64,000 nucleotides of DNA, taken from positions 396,501-460,500 of the forward strand of contig JAMQCR010000003.1 in assembly GCA_023702235.1 (NCBI GenBank), given 5' to 3'. Position 1 is the stretch's first letter. Each line of letters starts with the position of its first letter. The translations under genes and the position numbers were made by a program. A model generated the notes under the pieces. It was given only the letters and a program-made list of their open reading frames with translations, made no database searches and was not told the DNA's origin. This DNA is from Neobacillus pocheonensis (GTDB lineage Bacteria; Bacillota; Bacilli; Bacillales; Cytobacillaceae). Positions 44,818 to 55,372 of the stretch are shown here, piece by piece.

Positions 44818-46247
44818 ATGAGCGGGGAAAAAGATCTCGATCAATTAAAGAGAGAAGCCGCTGAAAAGGCGAAGGCGCAGCACTGGCAAAACGTCAGGCA
44901 AAGGCAAGCGGTGAGGCTGCACCAAAGCAAGAGCCTGTAAAAGAAGTGCCTGCAGCAATTTCAGGCGATGACGCCGATCTCGCGAAGAAAAAAGCAGCCG
45001 CGGCAGAAAAAGCTAAGGCAGCTGCACTTGCGAAGAGGCAAAGGGATGGTGAGGTTGCCGCAGTACAAGCCGATTCTACAGCACCACCTGAGGCCGCAGC
45101 TGATGGCGATGACCTCGCCAAGAAAAAAGCGGCAGCAGTAGCGAAAGCGAAAGCAGCAGCGGCTGCGAAAAGGAAGGCAATGGAGTTGGCCGGGGGTAAT
45201 TTAGAAGCACCGGTTCAGGATGCAGCGCCAGCCGAATCCACTGCACCACCTGAGGCCGCAGATGCAGCTGACGGCGATGACCTTGCCAAGAAAAAAGCAG
45301 CAGCCGTAGCGAAAGCAAAAGCAGCCGCAGCAGCGAAAAGGAAAGCGATGGAAGGTGAGGGCCGCAACGCCGGCGCCGACTGCAGATGCAGCCGACGGCG
45401 ATGACCTCGCCAAGAAAAAGGCAGCAGCCGTAGCGAAAGCGAAAGCAGCCGCAGCAGCGAAAAAGAAAGCGATGGAAATGGCTGGAGGAAGCGCTGGAAC
45501 GCCAGAATCAGCCAACGCAGGCGACGATGATGCCAAAGCAAAAGCAGCGGCGGCAGCGAAAGCCAAGGCAGCAGCAGCGGCAATGGCCAAAGCAGCAGCC
45601 CTCGCGAAGGGAGACAACGCCGCAGGCACCGATGGAGACGATGAAAAAGCCAAAGCCATCGCTGCAGCGAAGGCAAAAGCGAAAGCAGCAGCGGCAGCCA
45701 AAGCAAAAGCAGCTGGAGCCGCTAAATCCGCCGACGGAGCAACAGCCGAGTCACCGGCAGCGAAGCCTTCACCAAACCAGCCATACCTTGATAAATACGT
45801 AAAAGTAATCGAAGAAAATCTTGGGTCTGAGGTTTTAGAAGATTCTTATATTAATAAACTTTCCAAGGATGTTCCGACCCTTGTGGTCAAGTGTGATTCG
45901 TACTTTAAGCTAGCTCAATTTTTAAAATACAATGAGCTATTAGGGTTCGATTACTTATCAGAGCTGCATGGAACTGACTTTGAGACACATATGGAAGTGT
46001 ATGTGCACCTATACTCATACAAGAACCGACAATCGGTTGCTTTAAAAGCAAGGATTAACCGCGATGAACCAACAATCGAGTCCTTGCAGCCAGTTTGGCC
46101 GGAGCGGACTGGCCTGAATGTGAAGCGTTTGATTTACTGGGCATTACGTTTAGCGGACATCCGAATTTGCACCGAATCATGCTCGGCGAAGATTGGGTTG
46201 GCCATCCACTTAGAAAAGACTATGAGCCGTATGATGTGGAGGTGTAA
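44818..46247 (+). CDS. nuoC: NADH-quinone oxidoreductase subunit C with long Ala/Lys-rich N-terminus, three indels
   Basis: NuoC is a peripheral-arm subunit. Only the last 155 or so residues are the standard 30-kDa domain (PYLDKYVKVIEENLGSEVL, YFKLAQFLKYNELLGFDYLSELHGTDFETHMEVYVHLYS, and, repaired, PECEAFDLLGITFSGHPNL with the end DYEPYDVEV). Before it lie about 320 residues of Ala/Lys-rich repeats. Breaks: about 44880 (one base lost), 45357-45363 (extra C in GGCC) and 46097-46104 (one G lost next to GGCC). Total about 476 residues. ATG 44818 starts three bases after nuoB; the stop is three bases before nuoD. Confidence 0.88.
44963..45730 (+). repeat. Ala/Lys-rich repeat region in nuoC
   Basis: The unit DGDDLAKKKAAAVAKAKAAAAAK starts at 45102, 45270 and 45394, with a diverged copy at about 44964 and further AKAKAAA blocks to 45730. 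Composition is almost only Ala, Lys, Asp, Glu and Met, predicting a long charged helix. DNA copies are alike, so slippage or recombination is possible. Confidence 0.88.
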
Positions 46248-46250
46248 CCA

Positions 46251-47351
46251 ATGATCAGAACAGAAGAAATGCTATTAAACGTCGGTCCTCAGCATCCTAG
46301 TACGCACGGAGTATTCCGGCTAGTGGTAAAAATCGATGGGGAAATCATTACAGAAGCAAAGCCTGTCATCGGTTATTTACACCGCGGCACGGAAAAATTA
46401 GCTGAAAACCTGCAATACACGCAAATTATCCCCTATACAGACCGGTTGGACTATCTATCAGCGATGACAAACAACTATGTGCTCTGCCATGCCGTTGAAA
46501 CGATGATGGGTATCCAGGTACCGGAACGCGCCGATTTCCTTCGTGTCATTGCCATGGAATTAGGCCGGGTTGCCAGTCACCTTGTCTGGTGGGGAACGTA
46601 CCTGCTCGATATCGGGGCCGTCAGTCCATTCCTTTACGCCTTCCGTGAACGGGAAATGATTATCAATATGCTCAATGAATTATCAGGAGCGCGCTTAACC
46701 TTCAACTATATGCGGGTTGGTGGCGTGAAATGGGATGCACCAGAAGGCTGGATTGAAAAAGTAAAAGACTTCATTCCATATATGAGGGAACAGCTAGCAG
46801 GTTACCACTATCTGGCGACAGGAAACGAAATTTTTATGAGCCGGGTAAAAGGCATCGGTAAATACACAAAAGAGGATGCCCTTAATTACTCGTTAAGCGG
46901 AGCGAACCTTCGTTGTACCGGCGTCAAATGGGATCTGCGCAAGGATGAACCATATTCCATCTACAGCCGTTTTAATTTCGATGTTCCCGTTCAAGAGGGC
47001 GGCGATGCTTGGGCACGCTACCATGTCCGGATGGCGGAAATCGAAGAATCGTTGAAAATCCTAGAGCAGGCAGTGGAGCAATTTCCTGCTGAAGGCGAAA
47101 TCCTCGCCAAAGTGCCAAAAATCATTAAGGCACCAAAAGGGGAAGCATTTGTACGAATTGAATCACCACGTGGAGAAATTGGCTGCTATATCGCAAGCGA
47201 TGGCAAGAAAGAACCGTATCGCTTAAAGTTTAGAAGACCATCTTTCTATAATCTGCAAATACTCCCAAAACTGTTAGTGGGCGAAAATATCGCAAACCTG
47301 ATTGCAATATTAGGGGCAATTGATATTGTCCTTGGGGAGGTGGATGGCTAA
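46251..47351 (+). CDS. nuoD: NADH-quinone oxidoreductase subunit D
   Basis: The 49-kDa subunit that lines the quinone site. Motifs: LNVGPQHPSTHGVFRLV, GYLHRGTEKLAEN, YLSAMTNNYVLCHAVE and the hydrogenase-derived C-terminus IAILGAIDIVLGEVDG. 366 residues, intact. The stop overlaps nuoH by one base. Confidence 0.97.
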   Translation: MIRTEEMLLNVGPQHPSTHGVFRLVVKIDGEIITEAKPVIGYLHRGTEKLAENLQYTQIIPYTDRLDYLSAMTNNYVLCHAVETMMGIQVPERADFLRVIAMELGRVASHLVWWGTYLLDIGAVSPFLYAFREREMIINMLNELSGARLTFNYMRVGGVKWDAPEGWIEKVKDFIPYMREQLAGYHYLATGNEIFMSRVKGIGKYTKEDALNYSLSGANLRCTGVKWDLRKDEPYSIYSRFNFDVPVQEGGDAWARYHVRMAEIEESLKILEQAVEQFPAEGEILAKVPKIIKAPKGEAFVRIESPRGEIGCYIASDGKKEPYRLKFRRPSFYNLQILPKLLVGENIANLIAILGAIDIVLGEVDG

Positions 47352-48358
47352 TGATCAATAATTTACTCCAGTCCAGTCCAGGCTTGTTTAATTTTATCAT
47401 CTTCTTTATCCTAGGCGTCATTTTACTTTTAGTCGTTTTAGGCTTCGTAACCTACGGAATTCTCGCTGAACGGAAAGTCATGGGTTATATGCAGCTCCGT
47501 CATGGTCCAAACCAAGTCGGTGGTAAATGGGGACTGTTGCAAACTGTTGCTGACGTTCTAAAGCTTTTACTAAAAGAAGATATCATTCCAACACTTGCCG
47601 ACCGACCATTATTTATCATCGCGCCAGTGATCGCCTTTGCACCTGCCTTTATGGTGCTGGCGACGATTCCGTTTACCGACAAATTCCAATTTGCCGATAT
47701 CGGTGTCGGCTTACTTTACTACATCGCAGTATCCGGTTTGACCACACTTGGAGTTGTCACCGGCGGCTGGGCATCGAACAACAAGTACGCACTCTTAGGA
47801 GGCATGCGTGCCGCAGCCCAAATGATTTCCTATGAAATACCGCTCGTTATGTCTGTCCTTGGCGTTATTCTCTTATCGGGCAGCTTAAATTTAAATGATA
47901 TTGTTCATCAGCAAAGTCACGGCTGGTTCATATTACTGCAGCCAATCGGCTTTATCGTCTTTTTCATCTCATCCGTAGCCGAACTAAACCGGACACCATT
48001 CGACCTGCCCGAAGCAGAATCAGAACTTGTTGCCGGGTATCACGTGGAGTATTCCGGCTTCCGCTGGGCATTCTTTATGTTAGCCGAATATGTTTACTTA
48101 TTCGCCATGTCCTCGCTGATTGTAACATTATTCTTGGGCGGCTGGATGGCACCATTTGCATTCCTGGGCTTTATCCCAGGCGCCGTTTGGTTCTCGCTCA
48201 AATTCTGTCTCGTCTTATTCGTATACATCTGGTTCCGTGTCGCCTTCCCGCGCCTGCGTGCCGACCAACTAATGGAAATGGGCTGGAAAATACTCTTGCC
48301 AGTAGCATTGGCAAACATCTTCCTAACCGCCCTAATCAAAACCTTATTCTTTTCATAA
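47351..48358 (+). CDS. nuoH: NADH-quinone oxidoreductase subunit H
   Basis: A membrane subunit with eight or nine helices at the quinone chamber. Motifs: AERKVMGYMQLRHGPNQVGGKWGLLQTVADVLKL, ELNRTPFDLPEAESELVAGYHVEYSGFRWAFF, the charged loop linked to proton coupling. 335 residues, intact. A 140-base gap separates it from nuoI. Confidence 0.97.
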   Translation: MINNLLQSSPGLFNFIIFFILGVILLLVVLGFVTYGILAERKVMGYMQLRHGPNQVGGKWGLLQTVADVLKLLLKEDIIPTLADRPLFIIAPVIAFAPAFMVLATIPFTDKFQFADIGVGLLYYIAVSGLTTLGVVTGGWASNNKYALLGGMRAAAQMISYEIPLVMSVLGVILLSGSLNLNDIVHQQSHGWFILLQPIGFIVFFISSVAELNRTPFDLPEAESELVAGYHVEYSGFRWAFFMLAEYVYLFAMSSLIVTLFLGGWMAPFAFLGFIPGAVWFSLKFCLVLFVYIWFRVAFPRLRADQLMEMGWKILLPVALANIFLTALIKTLFFS

Positions 48359-48498
48359 AAGGAACCTTGTTCGCAAACACGTGACCTGTGATAGTCTGAA
48401 TTAAAGTTTGATCAAACGGACTAAGTTACGCCGCACGCGACCTTGGAGAATAGTAGCTTCACGATTCTAATTTTTAAAACGTAAAAGGGGTGAAAAAC

Positions 48499-48918
48499 GT
48501 GCTTGGATTAGCAAAAGGCTTGAAATATACCCTAAAAAACTTAACACGCGAGAAAGTCACCTATGACTATCCAAATAAGCCGCTTCCACTGCCGGATCGG
48601 TTTCGCGGTATCCAAAAGTTTTATCCAGAAAAGTGTATTGTCTGTAATCAGTGTGCGCAGATTTGCCCAACAGATTGTATCCAATTAACCGGTAAAAAAC
48701 ATCCGGACCCAGCAAAAAAGGGGAAAATCATCGACACTTACGACATCAACTTCGAGATTTGCATCCTTTGTGATTTGTGTACAGAGGTTTGCCCGACTGA
48801 AGCCATCATCATGACAAATAATTTTGAGCTGGCTGAATATAGCCGGGACATGTTATTTAAAAACCTTGAATGGTTAGACGAAAACGATGAAAACATTCGG
48901 CAGGTGAATAAAGCATGA
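48499..48918 (+). CDS. nuoI: NADH-quinone oxidoreductase subunit I
   Basis: It holds two [4Fe-4S] clusters: CIVCNQCAQICPTDC and CILCDLCTEVCPTEA. About 139 residues. I use GTG 48499, since AAAAGGGG lies eight bases before it and abuts the alternative GTG 48490. It overlaps nuoJ (ATGA). Confidence 0.95.
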   Translation: MLGLAKGLKYTLKNLTREKVTYDYPNKPLPLPDRFRGIQKFYPEKCIVCNQCAQICPTDCIQLTGKKHPDPAKKGKIIDTYDINFEICILCDLCTEVCPTEAIIMTNNFELAEYSRDMLFKNLEWLDENDENIRQVNKA

Positions 48919-49434
48919 CATTTTCAGGCGAATTTATCGCATTTATGGGCCTTCGCCCTTGTTGCGGTCATTGGCGGTGTGCTTCTTTTGAACCTTACCA
49001 AAGTGATGCACATGGTTGTTGCTCTTGTCTTTACTTTCGTTAGCATTGCCGGTATTTATGTTCTCTTGTCCGCTGAATTTGTAGCGGCTGTGCAAATCTT
49101 AATTTACTCAGGTGCGATCACGATTATCATGCTGTTTGGAATCATGTTAACGAAGCACAATGATGAAAGTGAACCGCAGGCAGGCAAGCTTCGAAAGGTT
49201 CTATTATTTTTAGGGGTTGTCGGTTTTGCGTTTGCCGTCTACATCGGTATTTACAACTTTGACATCCCGCAGGTTTCGACCACCCTGCATGAAAACAACA
49301 CGATGCAAATCGGTAAAGCATTGTACTCAAAATGGATTATTCCGTTTGAATTGGTTTCTGTTTTGCTATTAGTCGCGCTTGTCGGATCGATTATTTTGGC
49401 AAAAAAAGACGTGAAGGGAGCGGATAAACAATGA
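48915..49434 (+). CDS. nuoJ: NADH-quinone oxidoreductase subunit J, one-base break
   Basis: A five-helix membrane subunit. The frame starts MTFSGEFIAFMG and an extra C at 48947-48951 (GGGCC) shifts it; removal gives FALVAVIGGVLLLNLTKVMHMVVALVFTF, then SAEFVAAVQILIYSGAITIIMLFGIMLT, the typical pi-bulge helix. About 172 residues. ATGA overlaps at both ends. Confidence 0.93.
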
Positions 49435-49745
49435 GTTCAGTTCCCGCTTCAGCCTTCCTGGCTCTTGCACTCATTTTATTTTGCATCGGACTATACGGTG
49501 CCCTGACAAAACGCAATACCGTCATCGTCCTGATTTCAATTGAGCTGATGCTCAATGCTGTCAATATCAACTTGGTTACCTTTAGCAAATATGGAATGGC
49601 GCCGTCGATCACCGGTCAAATCTTTGCCCTGTTTGCGATTACCGTAGCCGCAGCAGAAGCCGCTGTTGGCTTGGCGATTCTGATTTCGCTCTACCAAAAC
49701 CGCAAAACGGTTAATATTGATGAAATGGATTCGATGAAGAACTAA
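49431..49745 (+). CDS. nuoK: NADH-quinone oxidoreductase subunit K
   Basis: A three-helix subunit with the conserved membrane Glu in LISIELMLNAVNINLV and VAAAEAAVGLAILI. 104 residues, intact, overlapping nuoJ by four bases. Confidence 0.96.
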   Translation: MSSVPASAFLALALILFCIGLYGALTKRNTVIVLISIELMLNAVNINLVTFSKYGMAPSITGQIFALFAITVAAAEAAVGLAILISLYQNRKTVNIDEMDSMKN

Positions 49746-49762
49746 TTTTTGTGAAATAGTAC

Positions 49763-49860
49763 GCAGGTAGTGTTTTCTAATTAGGAACCTGCAGTATGAC
49801 ACAGGGTGCTAGGCACCGAATAGTCGATTTTGACAAAGTTCGGGTGGTGCCTGTCACGTG
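49763..49860. repeat. Hairpin-rich element between nuoK and nuoL
   Basis: GCAGGT/ACCTGC (49763 and 49787) forms one hairpin; then GGTGC-TAG-GCACC and an inverted partner GGTGGTGCCTGTCAC form a second, larger one. GGTGCC..GGCACC elements of this kind recur in Bacillaceae intergenic DNA. Its place inside the operon may lower downstream transcription. Confidence 0.6.
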
Positions 49861-49869
49861 GAGGGAAAA

Positions 49870-51737
49870 ATGATGGAAAATGCATGGATCATACCGCTTT
49901 TCCCGCTAGTATCGTTTTTGATCCTTCTCCTGTTCGGTAAGCGACTGAAGGAGGCGAGCGCCTATGTGGGGATTTTGCTCACGCTGGCATCGCTTATCTA
50001 CTCGTTGTTGGTACTGTTCGATCGCTTTACATCACCAACGTACGTGACGAAAGTTGACTGGCTAACAATAGGAGATATTCATTTAACAGCGGGCTTTGAA
50101 GTGAATCAATTAAATGCATTAATGCTGTGTATTGTCTCGCTCGTTAGTTTCCTGGTAAATACATACTCAAAAGGGTATATGCATGGGGACGAGCGGATTT
50201 CAGTATTCTATGCCTATTTAGGATTATTTACGTTTGCGATGCTTGGGCTCGTGATTTCGCCAAACCTTCTGCAAACCTACATTTTCTGGGAGCTTGTCGG
50301 AGTCGGTTCCTTCCTTTTAATCGGTTTTTATTTTTACAAAGAAGAAGCGAAGGCAGCCGCGAAAAAGGCGTTCATCATGACCCGTATCGGGGATGTTGGC
50401 TTACTTATCGGCATGATCCTCTTATTTTGGCAAACCAAAAGCTTTGAATATAGTGATATTTTTCAAGCCGTACAAAACGGTGATATTTCAACTTCGATGA
50501 TTACCTTGACAGCCATCCTAATTTTCATTGGGGCTGTTGGTAAATCAGGTCAGTTCCCGCTTCATACATGGCTGCCTGATGCGATGGAAGGTCCAACACC
50601 TGTTTCGGCGTTAATCCACGCAGCAACCATGGTTGCTGCAGGAGTATACCTTGTCGCTGCACTATTCCCATTGTTCGCAGCAAGCAAAACAGCCTTATTG
50701 GTAATCGCCGTTATCGGCGCCTTTACCGCGATTTTTGCGGCAAGCATTGGTCTTGTGCAAACCGATATTAAACGAGTATTAGCGTACTCTACCGTCAGTC
50801 AGCTTGGCTACATGATGCTTGCCTTAGGTTCTGGCGGCTATGTGGCTGGTGTATTCCACTTAATGACACATGCCTTCTTTAAAGCCTTGTTGTTCCTTGC
50901 AGCAGGTAGTGTCATTCATGCGGTTCATACGCAAGATATCGAAGAAATGGGCGGTCTCTGGAAAAAGCTGCGCTTAACTGGCCCTTGTTTTTAATCGGAA
51001 CACTCGCAATTAGCGGTGTCCCACTTTTATCAGGCTTCTTTAGTAAAGAAGCAATTTTATCAGCTGCCTGGGAGGGTGGACATCCAATCCTGTTCCTGCT
51101 GGCATTGATTGCCGCCTTCTTTACGGCATTTTATATGTTCCGCCTGTTCTTCATGGTCTTCACTGGTGAAGCACGGAGCGAGATGAAGCATGTTCACGAA
51201 TCACGTTCAGTAATGATATTGCCAATGGTCGTCCTCGGTGTATTAGCCATTATCGGAGGCTACGTCAACACCACTTGGTTTGGCACCTTCCTTGGTGACT
51301 GGCTTGTCGACGGAAATGATGCACTTGCAACACATCATGCGGAAGGCCCAATGTGGATTACCATTGTTGCGATTGTTGTTTCATTAGCAGGAATTTTCCT
51401 TGCCTGGCTCATTTACGGCAAACGTTCGATTTCCCGTGATTGGTTGAGCGGCAAGGGTGGTACATTGCACACGATTCTTTACAACAAATATTACATCGAC
51501 GAATTCTATCAGCTGTCGATTGTGGCGATAACCAAAGGAATCAGCTACTTCTTACGTTTCATTGATGTCTTCCTTGTTGAAGGAATCGTTAAAGCCGTGA
51601 CCGGGGCAGTTCAAGGACTTGGAAAATCAGGTTCAAAAATGCAAAGCGGACAGGTTCAAACGTATGGGGCAGTTGCGTTCATCGGCTTAGCCGTTCTAGC
51701 CGTCATCTATGCGTTCACAGGGGGGTACTTAAAATGA
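49870..51737 (+). CDS. nuoL: NADH-quinone oxidoreductase subunit L, one-base break
   Basis: The largest antiporter-like proton-pumping subunit, with the long lateral helix at its C-terminus. Motifs: YIFWELVGVGSFLLIGF (pump Glu), GKSGQFPLHTWLPDAMEGPTPVSALIHAATMV (Lys and His line), LFLAAGSVIHAVHTQDIEEMGG. The frame breaks at 50980-50984 (one C lost in GGCCC); repair gives LTGPLFLIGTLAISGVP. About 622 residues. A second ATG at 49873 is possible; GGAGGG lies upstream. Confidence 0.95.
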
Positions 51738-53254
51738 ATCTACATTCTGTTCTCTCTTTCCTAGTATTCTCCCCTTTACTAGGAATCGTGATTTTAGCTT
51801 TCATGCCAAAAACGCAAGAGAAATCGATTAAATTGGTGGGCTTTTTATCCACCCTGCCGGCATTGCTTCTCGCACTTGCTGCGTATCTTCATTTTCAAGC
51901 AGGCAAAAGCTTGAACAATTTTAATGTTTCGGTTCCATGGATACAATTTGGCGGCTTTAAAGGTCAGTCTAAAGATATCTTCGCGGTTAATTATGAATTA
52001 GGCCTTAACGGCTTCTCGTTATTGCTTATTGTTTTGACAGCAGTGATTGCAACTCTTGCTGCGATTGCTTCGATTCATATTAAAAAAGAATGGAAAGGCT
52101 ATTTTATGCTGTTCCTTCTTTTAGAAATTGGGATGCTTGGTGTCTTTACCGCGCAAAACCTTATTTTGTTCTTTATCTTCTTTGAGGTTACCTTGATTCC
52201 AACGTTCTTCTTAATCGGAAAATGGGGCTATTTTGAAAAAGAAAAAGCAGCGTTTAGCTTCTTAATTTACAACGGACTAGGCTCAGCGATTTTATTAATT
52301 GTGATCATGATCTTGTTTGCCCGTACGGGGACAACGAATATTGATGCCTTACATCACTTACTTAATGATAAAAATGTCAATTTGATTGCACCGATTTCCG
52401 GTGGAACAAAGCTTGGGCTGTTAATCGCGTTAGTAATCGCCTTTGGTGTGAAATTACCGATTTTCCCATTGCACAGCTGGATGCTAAAGGTTCACGTTCA
52501 AGCACCACCGTCCGTCGTTATGATTCACTCTGGCATTCTACTAAAAATCGGTGCCTATGGTTTAATTCGTTTTGGAATGGGACTGTTTCCAACGCAGTTT
52601 AAAACGCTTGCCGTCCTATTAGCTGTCCTTGGAGTAATCAATCTTTTGTACGGTGCGTTTCTAGCGTTCATTCAAACAGACTTTAAAATGGTTTTGGCGT
52701 ATTCTTCGATTTCACACATGGGAATTGTGTTAATTGGTCTTGCGGCCATGAATCAAGCAGGGGTTCAAGGGGCGATTTTCCAAGTTATTTCTCACGGGTT
52801 GATTTCTGCCTTATTGTTCTTCCTTGTTGGCGTCTTCTATGAGCGTACCGATACATCGCTCATTGAAAATCTGGGCGGAATGGCAAACGGAATGCCGATT
52901 GCTGCAGGCTTCTTATTGGCAGCAGGCTTGGCTTCACTCGGATTGCCAGGTATGTCCGGTTTCGTCAGTGAATTTATGGCGTTCCTTGGTTTATTTAAAG
53001 CAATGCCAGTGATCGCTGCGGTTGGTACAATTGGTATCATTATGACAGCTGTTTATTTATTACGTGCCGTTCTTGGCATTACGTATGGAAAAGCACACCG
53101 TGAATTTACTGGCGTACTCGATTTGAAGGGCGTAGAAATCGTGCCTGTTGTCGTGTTGATGCTGTTGATCGTATTAATCGGTGTGTTCCCAAGTGTTTTA
53201 AGCTCACCGCTTCATGCCACACTTGAAACCATTATGCTTGGGATAGGAGGGTGA
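51734..53254 (+). CDS. nuoM: NADH-quinone oxidoreductase subunit M
   Basis: Second antiporter-like subunit. The key membrane Glu is in ILFFIFFEVTLIPTFFLIGKWG and the Lys/His line in VKLPIFPLHSWMLKVHVQAPPSVVMIHSG. 506 residues, intact, overlapping nuoL by four bases. Confidence 0.97.
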   Translation: MNLHSVLSFLVFSPLLGIVILAFMPKTQEKSIKLVGFLSTLPALLLALAAYLHFQAGKSLNNFNVSVPWIQFGGFKGQSKDIFAVNYELGLNGFSLLLIVLTAVIATLAAIASIHIKKEWKGYFMLFLLLEIGMLGVFTAQNLILFFIFFEVTLIPTFFLIGKWGYFEKEKAAFSFLIYNGLGSAILLIVIMILFARTGTTNIDALHHLLNDKNVNLIAPISGGTKLGLLIALVIAFGVKLPIFPLHSWMLKVHVQAPPSVVMIHSGILLKIGAYGLIRFGMGLFPTQFKTLAVLLAVLGVINLLYGAFLAFIQTDFKMVLAYSSISHMGIVLIGLAAMNQAGVQGAIFQVISHGLISALLFFLVGVFYERTDTSLIENLGGMANGMPIAAGFLLAAGLASLGLPGMSGFVSEFMAFLGLFKAMPVIAAVGTIGIIMTAVYLLRAVLGITYGKAHREFTGVLDLKGVEIVPVVVLMLLIVLIGVFPSVLSSPLHATLETIMLGIGG

Positions 53255-53260
53255 TGAAGG

Positions 53261-54772
53261 ATGAGTTTTAAGACATTGGAATCATTTCACTGGAGTATCA
53301 TGACACCGGAATTCATCATCCTTGGTGTTGCCGCCGTTCTTACGATTCTTGATTTGTTTATGCCGAAAAAGCAAGACCGTAGAATTCTTGGATGGATTGG
53401 TATTGTTGCCATCCTTGCGGCAATGGTGTCCGTTGCCGGATTGTTGAATCAAGGGGTTACATCGATATTAGATGATACGTTCCGCCTTGATTCCTTTGCG
53501 AAGGCCTTTAAATTGCTGCTTCTTGCCGGCGCAGGCTTGGTGATGTTCTTGGCCGTCAGCTACAAGCCCAAAGATGGCATGGAAGAATATCAAGGCGAAT
53601 TTTATTATTTGTTTTTAACGGCGTTGCTTGGTGCCATGGTGATGACGTCAAGCGGCGATTTGATTACGCTGTTTGTCGGCTTGGAATTGTTATCAATTTC
53701 TTCTTATATATTAGCAGGCATTCGCAAACATCAATTAGAGTCGAATGAGTCGGCAATGAAATACGTCATCAATGGCGGTATTTCTACGGCGATTGTGCTT
53801 TTTGGGATGAGCTATGTGTACGGTTTAACAGGTACAACGAACCTAATCTCGATAGCTAACAAGCTGCAGTCACTAGCGGATCCGCAGCAAGTATATTTGC
53901 TTACGTTAGCGTTTTTAATGATTCTCGTTGGTTTATCCTTTAAGCTTGCCGCTGCTCCATTTCATATGTGGGCACCGGACGTGTATCAGGGAGCGCCAAC
54001 ACCTGTTACAGCCTTTTTAAGCGTTGTTTCAAAAACAGCTGGTTTTGTCATCGTCATCCGCATCCTGTTATCTGTTTTTGGACTTGCGGTTTCAGCAGGA
54101 CCAGGCTCTGATCCGATTTTGTATAAAATGCAGGATTACATCAGCTTCATTGCTGGTGCGACGATGATCATTGGTAACGTGGTAGCCTTAAGACAAACCA
54201 ATATTAAAAGAATGTTTGCTTACTCAAGTATCGCCCACGCCGGTTATATCCTGGTGGCATTCTCATCGATGAATTTCATCATGTTTGATGCCATTTGGTT
54301 TTACCTGCTTGCCTACTTGTTCATGAATATGGGAGCATTTGCGGTGATCCAATTAATTTCGGAAAAAACAGGTTCCGAAAAGATTTCCGATTTTGCCGGC
54401 TTATACCGCCGCTCACCGGTGCTAGCTGTTACGATGGGCATCTTGCTGGTTTCGCTGGCGGGCTTCCCGGGCACAGTAGGGTTCATTGGTAAGTTAAACA
54501 TTTTCATCGGAACGTTCGTGGATACTCCACATTATGTGTTAGCGTCGATCATGATTGCAACAACAGTTGTTTCCTATTTTTACTATTTTGGTGTCATGAC
54601 ACAAATGTTCTTCCGCCCAGCAAGCGACGAAAGCAAGTTCAAGATTCCATTCGGAATTATGGTTGTCTTAGTCGTATCGGTGGTGGCATCGATTGTGCTT
54701 GGAGTCGCACCAAACTTGGCAATCGATTTCTTGCACAACCATTTTAATGGGTTTAGTGACTTTTTGAAATAA
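53261..54772 (+). CDS. nuoN: NADH-quinone oxidoreductase subunit N
   Basis: Third antiporter-like subunit. Motifs: LITLFVGLELLSISSYILAGI, FKLAAAPFHMWAPDVYQGAPTPVTAFLS and FSLAGFPGTVGFIGK-like VSLAGFPGTVGFIGKL. 503 residues, intact, last gene before a strong terminator. No nuoE, F or G follow, so electrons must enter by another donor, as in other bacillar 11-subunit complexes. Confidence 0.97.
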   Translation: MSFKTLESFHWSIMTPEFIILGVAAVLTILDLFMPKKQDRRILGWIGIVAILAAMVSVAGLLNQGVTSILDDTFRLDSFAKAFKLLLLAGAGLVMFLAVSYKPKDGMEEYQGEFYYLFLTALLGAMVMTSSGDLITLFVGLELLSISSYILAGIRKHQLESNESAMKYVINGGISTAIVLFGMSYVYGLTGTTNLISIANKLQSLADPQQVYLLTLAFLMILVGLSFKLAAAPFHMWAPDVYQGAPTPVTAFLSVVSKTAGFVIVIRILLSVFGLAVSAGPGSDPILYKMQDYISFIAGATMIIGNVVALRQTNIKRMFAYSSIAHAGYILVAFSSMNFIMFDAIWFYLLAYLFMNMGAFAVIQLISEKTGSEKISDFAGLYRRSPVLAVTMGILLVSLAGFPGTVGFIGKLNIFIGTFVDTPHYVLASIMIATTVVSYFYYFGVMTQMFFRPASDESKFKIPFGIMVVLVVSVVASIVLGVAPNLAIDFLHNHFNGFSDFLK

Positions 54773-54784
54773 GATAATTAGCAG

Positions 54785-54815
54785 AGAGAGGCACATGTGC
54801 CTCTTCTTTTTTTTT
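54785..54815 (+). terminator. Terminator of the nuo operon
   Basis: GAGGCACATGTGCCTC is a perfect palindrome followed by TTCTTTTTTTTT. Confidence 0.92.
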
Positions 54816-54950
54816 GAGATAGAACTTATTTTTTGAAAATAATGTTCACAAAATAGACACAAAACAAATATCCGTGTCGAAAGAAACTTTTAGGACTTTG
54901 ACTCGTCAATATGATAGAATAATCAATGGTTTTACTTAAGGGGGTGTCGG

Positions 54951-55208
54951 ATGGTTAATGATTTTGGACAAATAGCATTAGTGAGTATTATTTCACATTT
55001 GGTGTTTATTGCTGTTTCCTGGTGGGCGTTGCAAGCAATACGGTTGGAGAAGCTGTTAAAGCCTAACCATGTGTTCCAAGCTCGTTTGCTTTACATATTA
55101 TTGGCCATTTGCATTGGATCATCTGTTAGTAACTTTTTCCTTGATTATCTACAATGGTCGAAACAGCTGCCATTGTTGTTACAGTATATACAACTGGAAA
55201 AAATTTAG
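54951..55208 (+). CDS. ywzB: DUF1146 family membrane protein
   Basis: An 85-residue protein with two helices (LVSIISHLVFIAVSWWALQAI and ARLLYILLAICIGSSVSNFFLDYL), matching B. subtilis YwzB, which lies at the same place between atp and ywmB. Function unknown. ATG 54951 follows AAGGGGGTG. Confidence 0.85.
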   Translation: MVNDFGQIALVSIISHLVFIAVSWWALQAIRLEKLLKPNHVFQARLLYILLAICIGSSVSNFFLDYLQWSKQLPLLLQYIQLEKI

Positions 55209-55372
55209 GTCTTCGTACATGTTCCCATTTAAGGGTATTTTAGAGTACAATTCTCTTTGTGTGGAAAATACATACTAGAATGTTCAATACGTAACTTGTC
55301 AAAAAGTGACGATTTTTCCCAAGTATGCTCTTTCTCTCCTTGGACACAATGGTAATGAGGGGGAGAGTAGAG

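Noticed and set aside
45201..45706. Minus-strand Ala/Leu-rich frames of over 160 codons
   Set aside because: Shadows of the Ala/Lys repeats of nuoC; no ribosome site and no domain.
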